Shown one piece after another: positions 51,615-59,626 of a stretch of 64,000 nucleotides of DNA. Position numbers and translations under genes: made by a program. The stretch is from contig JADJHR010000006.1 of NCBI GenBank assembly GCA_016707445.1, positions 124,001 through 188,000 on the forward strand, read 5' to 3'. The DNA comes from Rubrivivax sp. Lineage in GTDB: Bacteria > Pseudomonadota > Gammaproteobacteria > Burkholderiales > Burkholderiaceae_C. The notes below the pieces were generated by a model, which did no database searches, was not told the DNA's origin, and saw only the letters and a program-made list of their open reading frames with translations. Numbering within the stretch: the stretch's first letter is position 1; every line of letters begins with the position of its first letter.

Positions 51615-51929
51615 TCAGTAAGTCAGCGTCCGCGCCTCGACGTCGACCCGCACCAGCGTCTGGCCCAGGGCCGCCAGAACGGCGCGCGCAAAGTCGTCCT
51701 TGAACGCAGCATCAGTCTGGAAGCGCCGCGGGCCCACACTGTCGGCCAGGGCCAGCACCTTGTCGGCAGTCAGCACCTTGCCGCTGGCGCGCGGCGGCTC
51801 GCAGTCGTTGGCGACGAACTGCTCGTCCAGCCAACGCCGGGCCGCGTCGGCCGCCAGCGGGCTGTCGTCAGGCACCGCAAGCTCGAACTCGCTGTGCGGA
51901 CCGAAACGCACGATCACTTGCTGTCGCAT
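51615..51929 (-). CDS. small conserved-looking protein of unknown function
   Basis: A 104-residue cytoplasmic protein (MRQQVIVRFGPHSEFELAVP, then AADAARRWLDEQFVAND, LTADKVLALADSVGPRRF, FARAVLAALGQTLVRVD). No signal or membrane segment. The ribosome site GGAGGAC seven bases before the ATG at 51929 is strong, so it is very likely translated. I do not recognise it. It lies downstream of the DAHP synthase gene on the same strand, about 70 bases apart, and could share its transcript. Confidence 0.65.
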   Translation of the reverse strand: MRQQVIVRFGPHSEFELAVPDDSPLAADAARRWLDEQFVANDCEPPRASGKVLTADKVLALADSVGPRRFQTDAAFKDDFARAVLAALGQTLVRVDVEARTLTY

Positions 51930-51998
51930 GGCCAAGTCCTCCGTCGGGCAACAGTATGCCGCCCCGGCCCGCGCGTCACTTGATCCATCGCCCGGTGA

Positions 51999-53138
51999 TC
52001 AGGCGTCGTGGCGGCGACGCGCCTTCACCGCTGCCGACAGGATGTGCAGCACCTCCACCGTGTCGTCCCAGCCGATGCAGGCGTCGGTGATGCTCTTGCC
52101 GTACTCCAGCGCAGCCGGGTCGTCCTTGCCCGGGTTGAACTTCTGCGCGCCGCCATGCAGATGGCTTTCGACCATGACACCGAACAGGCTGTGGTTGCCG
52201 GCCGCCATCTGCGAGCCCACGTCACGCATCACGTCGATCTGGCGCTGGTGCTGCTTGCTGCTGTTGGCGTGGCTGGCATCGATCATCAGCCGGCAGGGCA
52301 GCTTGGCCGCCTGCAGGTCCTGGCAGGCGGCCGCCACGCTGGCGGCGTCGTAGTTCGGCGCCTTGCCGCCGCGCAGGATCACGTGGCAGTCCTTGTTGCC
52401 CTTGGTCTCGACGATCGCCACCTGGCCGTTCTTGTGCACCGACAGAAAGTGATGCGGCCGCGCCGCCGCCTGGATGGCGTCGGTGGCGATCTTCAGGTTG
52501 CCGTCGGTGCCGTTCTTGAAACCCACCGGCGCGCTCAGGCCCGACGCCAGCTCGCGGTGCACCTGGCTCTCGGTCGTGCGGGCGCCGATCGCGCCCCAGC
52601 TGATCAGGTCACCGATGTACTGGGGGCTGATGACATCGAGAAACTCGCTGCCCGCCGGCACACCCAGGCGGTTGATGTCGACCAGCAGCTGGCGTGCGAT
52701 GCGCAGCCCTTCGTGGATGCGGTAGCTTTCGTCCAGGTAGGGGTCGTTGATCAGGCCCTTCCAGCCCACCGTGGTGCGAGGCTTTTCGAAATACACGCGC
52801 ATCAGCACCTCCAGATCGGCCGCGTGCTTGTCGCGTTCGAGCTTCAGCCGACGCGCATAGTCCATCGCCGCCATGGGGTCGTGGATCGAGCAGGGGCCGA
52901 CGACCACCAGCAGGCGATCGTCATCGCCGCCGATGATGCGGCGCACGTTGTTGCGCGTGCTGCCGATCAGGGTCTCGATCGGCGTGTCGGCGATCGGGAA
53001 GAAGCGGATCAGGTGTTCGGGCGGCGGCAGCGGCGTGACGTCGCGGATGCGCTGGTCGTCGGTCTCACTGGTCCTCTCCGACAGCGCAAAGCGGCTTTCA
53101 CCAAGCAGGCTGCCGGCTTTGCTGGATGGGGGGTTCAT
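51999..53138 (-). CDS. aroG: 3-deoxy-7-phosphoheptulonate (DAHP) synthase, class I
   Basis: A 379-residue class I (AroF/G/H-type) DAHP synthase. Landmarks are LLVVVGPCSIHDPMAAMDYA, VYFEKPRTTVGWKGLINDP (catalytic K/R region), GARTTESQVHRELASGLSAP, GFKNGTDGNL and the C-terminal DASHANSSKQ and GVMVESHLHGG. It condenses PEP with erythrose 4-phosphate, the first step of aromatic amino acid synthesis. Upstream lie an aromatic-rich leader peptide (53244-53312) and an intrinsic terminator (53177-53205), so it is very likely controlled by attenuation. The symbol aroG is used for the family; which feedback amino acid applies cannot be read directly. Confidence 0.94.
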   Translation of the reverse strand: MNPPSSKAGSLLGESRFALSERTSETDDQRIRDVTPLPPPEHLIRFFPIADTPIETLIGSTRNNVRRIIGGDDDRLLVVVGPCSIHDPMAAMDYARRLKLERDKHAADLEVLMRVYFEKPRTTVGWKGLINDPYLDESYRIHEGLRIARQLLVDINRLGVPAGSEFLDVISPQYIGDLISWGAIGARTTESQVHRELASGLSAPVGFKNGTDGNLKIATDAIQAAARPHHFLSVHKNGQVAIVETKGNKDCHVILRGGKAPNYDAASVAAACQDLQAAKLPCRLMIDASHANSSKQHQRQIDVMRDVGSQMAAGNHSLFGVMVESHLHGGAQKFNPGKDDPAALEYGKSITDACIGWDDTVEVLHILSAAVKARRRHDA

Positions 53139-53176
53139 GTCGATCTTCCTGAAAGTGGAACAAGGGGCGGCTGGAC

Positions 53177-53205
53177 AATAAAAAACCGCCGGGGTCGCCG
53201 GCGGT
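53177..53205 (-). terminator. attenuator terminator in the leader of the DAHP synthase gene
   Basis: On the minus strand ACCGCCGG pairs with CCGGCGGT around a five-base loop, followed by TTTTTTATT, a textbook intrinsic terminator. It lies 38 bases before the aroG start and 38 bases after the leader peptide stop. The 5' arm can also pair with CGGTGG at 53258-53263 inside the leader peptide codons, giving a possible antiterminator. Confidence 0.85.
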
Positions 53206-53243
53206 CTGTAGGGGGTTGCGCTTGTCTTGCTGCTTGCGTGCGC

Positions 53244-53312
53244 CTAAGCCTCTCCAGCCACCGATGGGGGCGAGAACCAGAAGGTCGCAAAATAAAATGG
53301 CGTGCAGCGCAT
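53244..53312 (-). CDS. aromatic-rich leader peptide of the DAHP synthase gene
   Basis: A 22-codon open frame reads MRCTPFYFATFWFSPPSVAG plus EA. Seven of the residues 6-13 window are or flank aromatics: F-Y-F at 6-8 and F-W-F at 11-13, so it senses all three aromatic tRNAs. The stop is 38 bases ahead of an intrinsic terminator and the DAHP synthase gene follows, the arrangement of classical attenuation. No Shine-Dalgarno is visible before the ATG; an in-frame GTG six codons upstream is possible, and a leaderless start cannot be excluded. Too short for standard gene finders. Confidence 0.75.
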   Translation of the reverse strand: MRCTPFYFATFWFSPPSVAGEA

Positions 53313-53368
53313 GGCGAAGAAATGTAGCACGGCCGAGATCACGCCCAGCTGACGCGGTAGCGCCAGGA

Positions 53369-54604
53369 TCAGTAGGCCGCCGCCGCAAAGCCTGCGTCTT
53401 GCAGCCGCTGCACCACCTGGGCCACATGGTCGGGGTTGCGCGTCTGCAGCACCAGTTCGACCTCGACGTTCTGCGCCGACAGGCTGGAAAACGCGCGCTG
53501 GTGGTGCACTTCGTCGATGTTGGCGCCGGCCTCGGCCACCAGCGCCGTGATGCGCGCCAGCACGCCGGCGTGGTCGCGCGCGCCGACGCGGATGCGCGCC
53601 AGCCGGCCGGCGCGCACCATGCCGCGCTCGATGATGGCCGCCAGCAGCAGCGGGTCGATGTTGCCGCCGCACAGCACCAGGCCCACCTGACGGCCGGCAA
53701 AGCGCTGCGGATGCTTGATCAGCGCCGCCAGCCCGGCCGCCCCGGCACCTTCGACCACGGTCTTCTCGATCTCCAGCAGCATCAATACCGCCTGCTCGAG
53801 GTCACCCTCGTCCACCAGCAGCAGGTCGTCCACACGCTCGGCGATCAATCGCTGCGTCAGGCGTCCGGGCTGGCCCACCGCGATGCCGTCGGCGATGGTG
53901 CTGGCCCCTTGCACATGCTGCGTGCCCTTGATGGCATCGAACATCGCTGCAAAGCGCTCGGCCTGCACGCCGACGATTTCGACCCCGGGCTTGAGCGCGC
54001 GCACGGCGGTGGCAATGCCCGAGATCAGGCCACCCCCGCCCACCGCGATCACCAGCGTATCCAGCGTGGGCTGCGCCTGCAGCATCTCCAGGCCGATCGT
54101 GCCCTGGCCGGCGATGACCAGGGCGTCGTCGAAGGGATGTACGAAGCTGAGCTGCTGCTCGGCCGCCAGTTGCAATGCGTGTTCGCGCGCGGCGTCGAAG
54201 TTCTCGCCGTGCAGCACCACCTCGGCACCGAAGCCCAGCGTGCGCTCGACCTTCACCGTCGGCGTGAACTGCGGCATCACGATCACGGCGCGCAACCCCA
54301 GGCGCTGCGCGTGGTGGGCCACGCCTTGCGCATGGTTGCCGGCCGATGCCGCGATGACACCGTTCAGCACGCAGCGTCCGGCATCACGATCGGCCACCAG
54401 CGCCAGCAGCTTGTTCAGCGCGCCGCGCTCCTTGAACGACGCGGTGAACTGCAGGTTCTCGAACTTCAGGAAGATGCGCGCGCCGGTCAGCTGCGACAGC
54501 GTCCGGGATTCGACGCAGGGCGTGTCCAGCACCTGCCCGGCCAGGCGCGCGGCAGCGGCCTGGATGTCGGCCAGCGTGACGTCGCCGGCCAGGGCCGCTG
54601 TCAC
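53369..54604 (-). CDS. ilvA: threonine ammonia-lyase with C-terminal ACT domain
   Basis: A 411-residue biosynthetic-type PLP enzyme. The PLP lysine lies in TASFKERGALNKLLAL near residue 60, GNHAQGVAHHAQRLG follows, and the glycine loop is VIAVGGGGLISGIATAV near 175. The C-terminal 80 residues form an ACT-like regulatory domain (RIRVGARDHAGVLARITALVAE). It deaminates threonine to 2-oxobutanoate for isoleucine synthesis. A GTG at 54604 is the best start and overlaps the TGA of tldD (GTGA), so the pair is co-translated. Short ilvA with one ACT domain is more like the catabolic/allosteric mixed type than the E. coli two-ACT form. Confidence 0.92.
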   Translation of the reverse strand: MTAALAGDVTLADIQAAAARLAGQVLDTPCVESRTLSQLTGARIFLKFENLQFTASFKERGALNKLLALVADRDAGRCVLNGVIAASAGNHAQGVAHHAQRLGLRAVIVMPQFTPTVKVERTLGFGAEVVLHGENFDAAREHALQLAAEQQLSFVHPFDDALVIAGQGTIGLEMLQAQPTLDTLVIAVGGGGLISGIATAVRALKPGVEIVGVQAERFAAMFDAIKGTQHVQGASTIADGIAVGQPGRLTQRLIAERVDDLLLVDEGDLEQAVLMLLEIEKTVVEGAGAAGLAALIKHPQRFAGRQVGLVLCGGNIDPLLLAAIIERGMVRAGRLARIRVGARDHAGVLARITALVAEAGANIDEVHHQRAFSSLSAQNVEVELVLQTRNPDHVAQVVQRLQDAGFAAAAY

Positions 54605-56064
54605 GCGGTGCCGCCCACGGTGAGGCGGTCGATGCGCAGCGTGGGCTGGCCCACGCCCACCGGCACGCTCTGCCCGTCCTTGCCGCACACGCCGACACCG
54701 GTGTCGAGCTTCATGTCGTTGCCGATCAGGCTGACGCGGGTCATCGCATCGGGCCCGTTGCCGATGATGGTGGCGCCCTTGACCGGGTACTGGATCTTGC
54801 CGTTTTCGACCCAGAAGGCCTCGCTGGCCGAGAACACGAACTTGCCGCTGGTGATGTCGACCTGGCCGCCGCCGAAGTTGGTGGCGTACAGGCCGCGCTT
54901 GATGCTGGCCACGATCTCGGCCGGGTCCTTGTCGCCGCCCAGCATGTAGGTGTTGGTCATGCGCGGCATCGGCACATGGGCATAGCTCTCGCGGCGGCCG
55001 TTGCCGGTGGGCTTCACGCCCATCAGGCGCGCGTTCAGGCTGTCCTGCATGTAGCCGCGCAGGATGCCGTCCTCGATCAGCACGTTGCGCTGCGTGGCGT
55101 GGCCTTCGTCGTCGACGTTCAGCGAGCCGCGGCGGTCGGCGATGGTGCCGTCGTCGAGCACGGTCACGCCCTTGGCGGCCACGCGCTGGCCGAGGCGGCC
55201 GCTGAAGGTGCTGCTGCCGCGGCGGTTGAAGTCGCCTTCCAGCCCGTGGCCCACCGCTTCGTGCAGCAGCACGCCGGGCCAGCCCGGGCCCAGCACCACG
55301 GTCATGTCACCGGCAGGAAGCGGCCGGCTGTCCAGGTTGGTCAGCGCGGCATTCACGGCATGGTCGACATAACTCTCGATCACATCGTCGGTGAAATAGC
55401 CGAGGCCGAAGCGGCCGCCGCCGCCACCCGAGCCCACCTCGCGCCGGCCGCCTTGCTCGGCGATCACGGTCACGCTCAGGCGCACCAGCGGGCGCACGTC
55501 GGCGGCGCGCGTGCCGTCGGCACGCGCCACCATCACCACGTCGTACTCGGCCGCCAGGCCGGCCATCACCTGCGCGATGCGCGGATCCTTGGCGCGCGCC
55601 AGCTGCTCCACCTTCTCGAGCAGGGCCACCTTCTGCGTGCTGTCCAGCGTGGCAATGGGGTCGGTCGGCGCATACAGCACGCGGCTGCGCGCGAACCTGG
55701 GTGTGCGCTCCAGCTTGATGCGGCGGTCCTGCCCGGCTGCCGCAATGGTGCGCACCGTGCGCGCGGCGTCCATCAGGCTGGCCGGCGACAGGTCGTCGCT
55801 GTACGCAAAGGCCGTGCGCTCGCCGGCCACGGCACGCACGCCCACGCCCTGGTCGATGCTGAAGCTGCCGCTCTTGACGATGCCCTCCTCCAGGCTCCAG
55901 CCCTCGTGGCGGGTGGTCTGGAAGTACAGGTCGGCGTCGTCCACCCGGTGTTCGCGGATGGTGGCCAGGGCCCGTGTCAGCGCCGCGTCGTCGAGGCCGA
56001 AGGGCTCGAGCATCAGCGCCTGCGCGATGGCCAGGCGTTCGAGAGTCGGTTCACGGCTGATCAT
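54601..56064 (-). CDS. tldD: metalloprotease TldD
   Basis: A 487-residue TldD of the TldD/PmbA family. The zinc site H-E-x-x-x-H is seen in LLHEAVGHGLEGDFNRRG near residue 265; the start ISREPTLERLAIAQALML and GGQVDITSGKFVFSASEAFW are family-typical. With TldE (PmbA) it forms a cytoplasmic protease that cleaves unfolded peptides, for example in antitoxin or microcin maturation. The ATG at 56064 has GAGG seven bases upstream; the longer open frame above overlaps rsmI. TldE is not in the window. Confidence 0.95.
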   Translation of the reverse strand: MISREPTLERLAIAQALMLEPFGLDDAALTRALATIREHRVDDADLYFQTTRHEGWSLEEGIVKSGSFSIDQGVGVRAVAGERTAFAYSDDLSPASLMDAARTVRTIAAAGQDRRIKLERTPRFARSRVLYAPTDPIATLDSTQKVALLEKVEQLARAKDPRIAQVMAGLAAEYDVVMVARADGTRAADVRPLVRLSVTVIAEQGGRREVGSGGGGGRFGLGYFTDDVIESYVDHAVNAALTNLDSRPLPAGDMTVVLGPGWPGVLLHEAVGHGLEGDFNRRGSSTFSGRLGQRVAAKGVTVLDDGTIADRRGSLNVDDEGHATQRNVLIEDGILRGYMQDSLNARLMGVKPTGNGRRESYAHVPMPRMTNTYMLGGDKDPAEIVASIKRGLYATNFGGGQVDITSGKFVFSASEAFWVENGKIQYPVKGATIIGNGPDAMTRVSLIGNDMKLDTGVGVCGKDGQSVPVGVGQPTLRIDRLTVGGTA

Positions 56065-56144
56065 CGGTGGCGCCTCGGTACAAACGGAAATCAATTGTAG
56101 AGAGAGGGGGTCGCGCCAGCTCTGGGTGGGGGTGCTGCAGCGGC

Positions 56145-57038
56145 TCAGGCGCCGGTCTCCTGCCGCTGCAGTGCCCGCTGGTACAGCGCATTGCGCGGCG
56201 CGCCGCTGATCTCGGCGGCCAGTGTCACGGCCTGCTTGAGCGGCAGTTCGCGCTGCAACACCGCCAGGCAACGCTCGGCGTCGGCCGGCAGCGCCCCGTG
56301 GTCGACCGCCACAGCCGGCTGCGCATGCAGCACCAGCACGAATTCGCCACGCAGGCGGTTGGCATCCGCCGCCAGCCAGGCCGGCGCCTGGCCGGCCGGC
56401 AGCGTGACCACGGTCTCGAACTGCTTGGTCAGTTCGCGCCCCACGGTCAGGCGCCGCTGTGGCGCCACGGCAGCCAGGCCGGCCGCCAGCGCCTGGATGC
56501 GGTGCGGTGCCTCGAACAGGATCTGCGTCTGCAGGTCGTCGGCCACGGCCTGCAAGGCCGCCTGGCGCTCGGCGCCCTTGGCGGGAAGCACGCGGAACGC
56601 GAAAACACCGGCCCCGCCGTCGCCGGCCACGCTGAGCGCGGCCAGCGCACTGCTGGGGCCCGGGATGGGCACCACCCGGTGGCCGCGCCACCACGGCCGC
56701 GACCAGCCGCGCGCCGGGGTCCGACACCCCGGCGTGCCGGCGTCACTGACGAAGGCCACCACCTCGCCGGCCGCCAGCCGCTGGCACACACGTGCCGCCG
56801 CCTCGTTCTCGTTGTGTGCGTGCACGGCCAGCAGGGCCTTGCCGTCCAGCCCGTAGTGCGCCAGCAGCTGCGCGGTCACCCGCGTATCCTCGCAGGCCAC
56901 CGTGTCGGCGCGCGCCAGCACGTGCAGCGCGCGCAGCGTGATGTCGGCGCGGTTGCCGATCGGCGTGGCCACCAGGTACAGCGTGGCGCCGGGGTGGCTC
57001 TGGTGGCCGGCGGCGGCCGTAGCGGCCGCACGCAACAA
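56145..57038 (-). CDS. rsmI: 16S rRNA 2'-O-ribose C1402 methyltransferase RsmI, with two compensating frameshifts
   Basis: RsmI signature segments are present: ATLYLVATPIGNRADITLRA near the N-terminus, CEDTRVTAQLLAHYGL, VSDAGTPG and VPIPGPSSALAAL. Between the last two the frame is displaced: the visible text CRTPARGWSRPWWR replaces what another frame gives, VSDPGARLVAAVVAR, the normal RsmI sequence. Two indels (near 56727 and 56683) bracket this piece and restore the frame. Such a pair in a conserved core suggests sequence error. A TTG at 57038 is the likely start; no ATG fits. It is divergent from yraN, whose ribosome site overlaps this start. Confidence 0.87.
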   Translation of the reverse strand: MLRAAATAAAGHQSHPGATLYLVATPIGNRADITLRALHVLARADTVACEDTRVTAQLLAHYGLDGKALLAVHAHNENEAAARVCQRLAAGEVVAFVSDAGTPGCRTPARGWSRPWWRGHRVVPIPGPSSALAALSVAGDGGAGVFAFRVLPAKGAERQAALQAVADDLQTQILFEAPHRIQALAAGLAAVAPQRRLTVGRELTKQFETVVTLPAGQAPAWLAADANRLRGEFVLVLHAQPAVAVDHGALPADAERCLAVLQRELPLKQAVTLAAEISGAPRNALYQRALQRQETGA

Positions 57039-57048
57039 GGAGGCATCG

Positions 57049-57435
57049 ATGATCGACAAGGCAGCGGCCCCGGTCAGCAAGCGGCGCGGCGACGAGGCCG
57101 AGGCCTTGGCCCTGGCCCATCTGCAGCGCCAGGGCCTGCGGTTGGTGGAGCGCAATTATCGAGTCGCCCGCGGCCCGTCGGCGCGTGGTGGCGAGATCGA
57201 CCTGATCCTGCGCGACCGCGACGGCACGCTGGTCTTCGTGGAAGTGCGCAGCCGGCGCAGCGGCCTGCATGGCGGCGCGGCCGCCAGCATCGGCACGGCC
57301 AAGCAGGCCAGCCTGCGACTGGCGGCCCGGCACTACCTGCTGCGCCTGCCGGTGCTGCCGCCCTGCCGCTTCGACGTGGTGGCCATCGACCAGGGCTGCA
57401 TCGAATGGTTACCGGGTGCGTTCGACGGCGCCTGA
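57049..57435 (+). CDS. yraN: YraN (UPF0102) family endonuclease-like protein
   Basis: A 128-residue UPF0102 protein. It starts MIDKAAAPVSKRRGDEAEAL and has the restriction-endonuclease-like core GGEIDLILRDRDGTLVFVEV with the E-x-D and V-E-V-(K/R) elements, then FDVVAID near the end. The fold suggests a nuclease, but function is unproven in the family. AGGAGG lies six bases before the ATG at 57049. It is followed by a SIS-domain gene and a BON lipoprotein gene, the classic rsmI-yraN-diaA-dolP neighbourhood. Confidence 0.92.
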   Translation: MIDKAAAPVSKRRGDEAEALALAHLQRQGLRLVERNYRVARGPSARGGEIDLILRDRDGTLVFVEVRSRRSGLHGGAAASIGTAKQASLRLAARHYLLRLPVLPPCRFDVVAIDQGCIEWLPGAFDGA

Positions 57436-57478
57436 GGCATGGAAGGGCGACGGGGGTGCTCGCATATGATGGGTCTCC

Positions 57479-58020
57479 ATGCTCGAACAGCGCATCCAGC
57501 AGCAATTCTTCGAAGGTGCCGACCTCCAGTACCAGACCGCCGAGGCCCTGGCGCGGCCGATTGCCGATGCGGTGAACGCCATCGTCAGCGCGCTGACCGC
57601 CGGCGGCAAACTGCTGTTGTGCGGCCAGGGCGGCGGTGCGCTGCTGGCCCAGCACGCGCCGCGCTGCTGGTCGGCCGGCTCGAACGCGAACGCCCGCCGC
57701 TGGCCGCGCTGAGCATCGCGCCCGAGCCGCGCGTGATACAAGCGCTGGGCCTGCCCGGCGATCTGCTGTTGCTGATCGACCCGGCGGCCGGCGACCTCGA
57801 CGCCAGCATGGCCGCCGTGCGCACCGCCCAGGGCAAGGACATGACCGTCGTGCTGCTGGTCGGCACCAGTGGTGCCGGCCTGCGTGAAACTTTGGCCGAG
57901 ACGGACGTTCTGATCACCGTACCGCATGAACGCACGAGCCGCGTGCTCGAAGCCCAGTTGCTGGTGCTTCACGCGCTGTGCGATGCGGTCGACGTGCAAC
58001 TGATGGGAGACCAGGAATGA
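57479..58020 (+). CDS. SIS-domain protein (DiaA/GmhA-like), interrupted by a frameshift
   Basis: Two frames join to a protein of about 180 residues. The first gives MLEQRIQQQFFEGADLQYQT and GGKLLLCGQGGGALLAQH, the second AALLVGRLERERPPLAALSI, VVLLVGTSGAGLRETLAE and the tail LLVLHALCDAVDVQLMG. One base is missing near 57655 (CACGC/GCCGCG). The SIS fold, the N-terminal helix and the neighbours match DiaA (YraO), the DnaA-binding protein, or a phosphoheptose isomerase relative. The glycine-rich sugar site is retained only partly. The indel is probably a sequence error because both halves are conserved. Confidence 0.82.
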
Positions 58021-58676
58021 CCCCGAACCAACCCCGCAAGACCCTGCCGGCCCTTGCCGGCGCCGGAGCCCGAACCCTGGCGCTGGCGCTGGCCGGTGCC
58101 AGCGCGGCCGTGGCGCTGCCCGGCTGCGCGCCGCTGCTGATCGGCGGCGCCATGGTCGGCGGCACGATGATGGCGCTGGACCGCCGCACCTCGGGCACCC
58201 AGGTCGAGGACCAGGCGATCGAGCTCAAGTCGCTGGCCCGCGTGCGCGAGCTGGGCATCGGCGGCCACGTCAACGTGACCAGCTACAACCGGCTGGCGCT
58301 GATCACCGGCGAGGTCTCGCGCGACGCCGACCGCCAGGCGGTCGAACAGGTCGTCAGCCGCATCGACGCCGTGCGCTCGGTGGTCAACGAACTGGCGGTG
58401 ATGGACACCAGTTCAGCCGGCGCGCGCGCCAACGACGGCATCCTGTCGGGCAAGGTCAAGGCGTCGTTCGTCGACGCCAAGGACCTGCAGGCACCGGCGG
58501 CCAAGGTCGTGACCGAACGCGGCATCGTCTACCTGATGGGGCGTGTGACCGAGCGCGAGGCCAACCGCTTCGCCGACGTGGCGCGCTCGGTGCCCGGCGT
58601 GCAGAAGGTCGTCAAGGTCTTCGAGCTGATCACCGAGGCCGACCTGGCCAACCTGCAACCAGGCGGCACCAACTGA
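58017..58676 (+). CDS. BON-domain lipoprotein (DolP/YraP-like)
   Basis: A 219-residue outer-membrane lipoprotein: signal region with lipobox ALPGCAP near residue 38 (a long, alanine-rich signal), followed by GGAMVGGTMMALDRRTSGTQ, the typical DolP start. Two BON domains follow, about 65-125 (VNVTSYNRLALITGEV) and 140-205 (KVVTERGIVYLMGRVTEREAN). The family binds phospholipid and helps keep the outer membrane and BAM complex intact. The ATG overlaps the TGA of the SIS gene (ATGA). A hairpin follows its stop. Confidence 0.92.
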   Translation: MTPNQPRKTLPALAGAGARTLALALAGASAAVALPGCAPLLIGGAMVGGTMMALDRRTSGTQVEDQAIELKSLARVRELGIGGHVNVTSYNRLALITGEVSRDADRQAVEQVVSRIDAVRSVVNELAVMDTSSAGARANDGILSGKVKASFVDAKDLQAPAAKVVTERGIVYLMGRVTEREANRFADVARSVPGVQKVVKVFELITEADLANLQPGGTN

Positions 58677-59597
58677 GCAGCCGCCGGCAGCGGCGCCGGC
58701 GGCCTGCTTCAGGCGGCGGATCAGGCTGGACGTGCCCCAGGCCAGCCCCCGCCGCACGTCGGCGTAGAACTGGTCGACCAGCGCCGTCACCGGCAGCGGC
58801 GCGCCGTTGCGGCGCGCCTCGTCGAGCACCAGGCCGAGGTCCTTGCGCATCCAGTCGACGGCAAAGCCGAAGTCGAACTGGTCGTCGACCATGGTCTTGC
58901 CGCGGTTGTCCATCTGCCAGCTCTGCGCCGCGCCCTTGCCGATCACGTCCAGCACCTGCTTCATGTCCAGCCCGGCCTTCTGGCCGAAGGCGATGGCCTC
59001 GGACAGGCCCTGCACCAGGCCGGCGATGCAGATCTGGTTGACCATCTTGGCCAGCTGGCCGGCGCCGGGCGCGCCCACCAGGGTGACGGCGCGCGAGAAG
59101 GCCATGGCCACCGGCCGCATGGCATCGAAGGCGGCCGCATCGCCGCCACACATCACGGTCAGCAGCCGTTGACGGCGCCGGCCTGACCACCGGAAACCGG
59201 CGCGTCGACAAAACCCAGGCCGCGTTCGGCGGCCAGGGCGTGCAATTCACGCGCCACCGCGGCCGACGCCGTGGTGTGGTCGACGAGCACCGCGCCGGCC
59301 TTCATGCCGGCCAGCGCACCGTGGTCGCCCAGCACCACCGAGCGCAGGTCGTCGTCGTTGCCGACGCAGCAGAACACGAAGTCGGCATCAGCGGCCGCCA
59401 GCGCCGGCGTGGCGGCGGCGCGACCGCCGTATTCGCGTGCCCAGGCCTCGGCCTTGGCCGCGGTGCGGTTGTAGACGGTGACGGCATGCCCGGCGCGCGC
59501 CAGGTGGCCGGCCATCGGATAGCCCATCACGCCCAGGCCGAGGAAAGGCCACCGGGCGGGCGGGAACGGATTCGTAGGTCTTCAGCGGTGCGTTCAT
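58413..59597 (-). CDS. 3-hydroxyisobutyrate dehydrogenase-like (beta-hydroxyacid) oxidoreductase, two frameshifts
   Basis: Starts MNAPLKTYESVPARPVAF at 59597, shifts near 59545 into GLGVMGYPMAGHLARAGHAV (NADP-binding Rossmann motif, intact only after the shift), continues to FVDAPVSGGQAGAVNG, shifts again near 59162 (a base seems missing) and proceeds MCGGDAAAFDAMRPVA, AKMVNQICIAGLVQGLSE and SWQMDNRGKTM. The catalytic lysine is in GAGQLAKMVNQ. Conserved sequence ends near 58710 (SSLIRRLKQ); the open frame runs on to 58413 antisense to the BON gene, which is unlikely to be real. Two indels in one conserved gene point to sequence errors. It should reduce or oxidise small 2- or 3-hydroxyacids. 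Confidence 0.75.
58680..58703. terminator. GC-rich hairpin between convergent genes
   Basis: GCCGCCGGC at 58680-58688 pairs with GCCGGCGGC at 58695-58703 around six bases, directly after the BON gene stop. No T-run on either side. It also spans the end of the conserved part of the convergent dehydrogenase gene. Confidence 0.45.
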
Positions 59598-59626
59598 GGC
59601 GCAGATGGTGCCATGAACGGCCGCCG

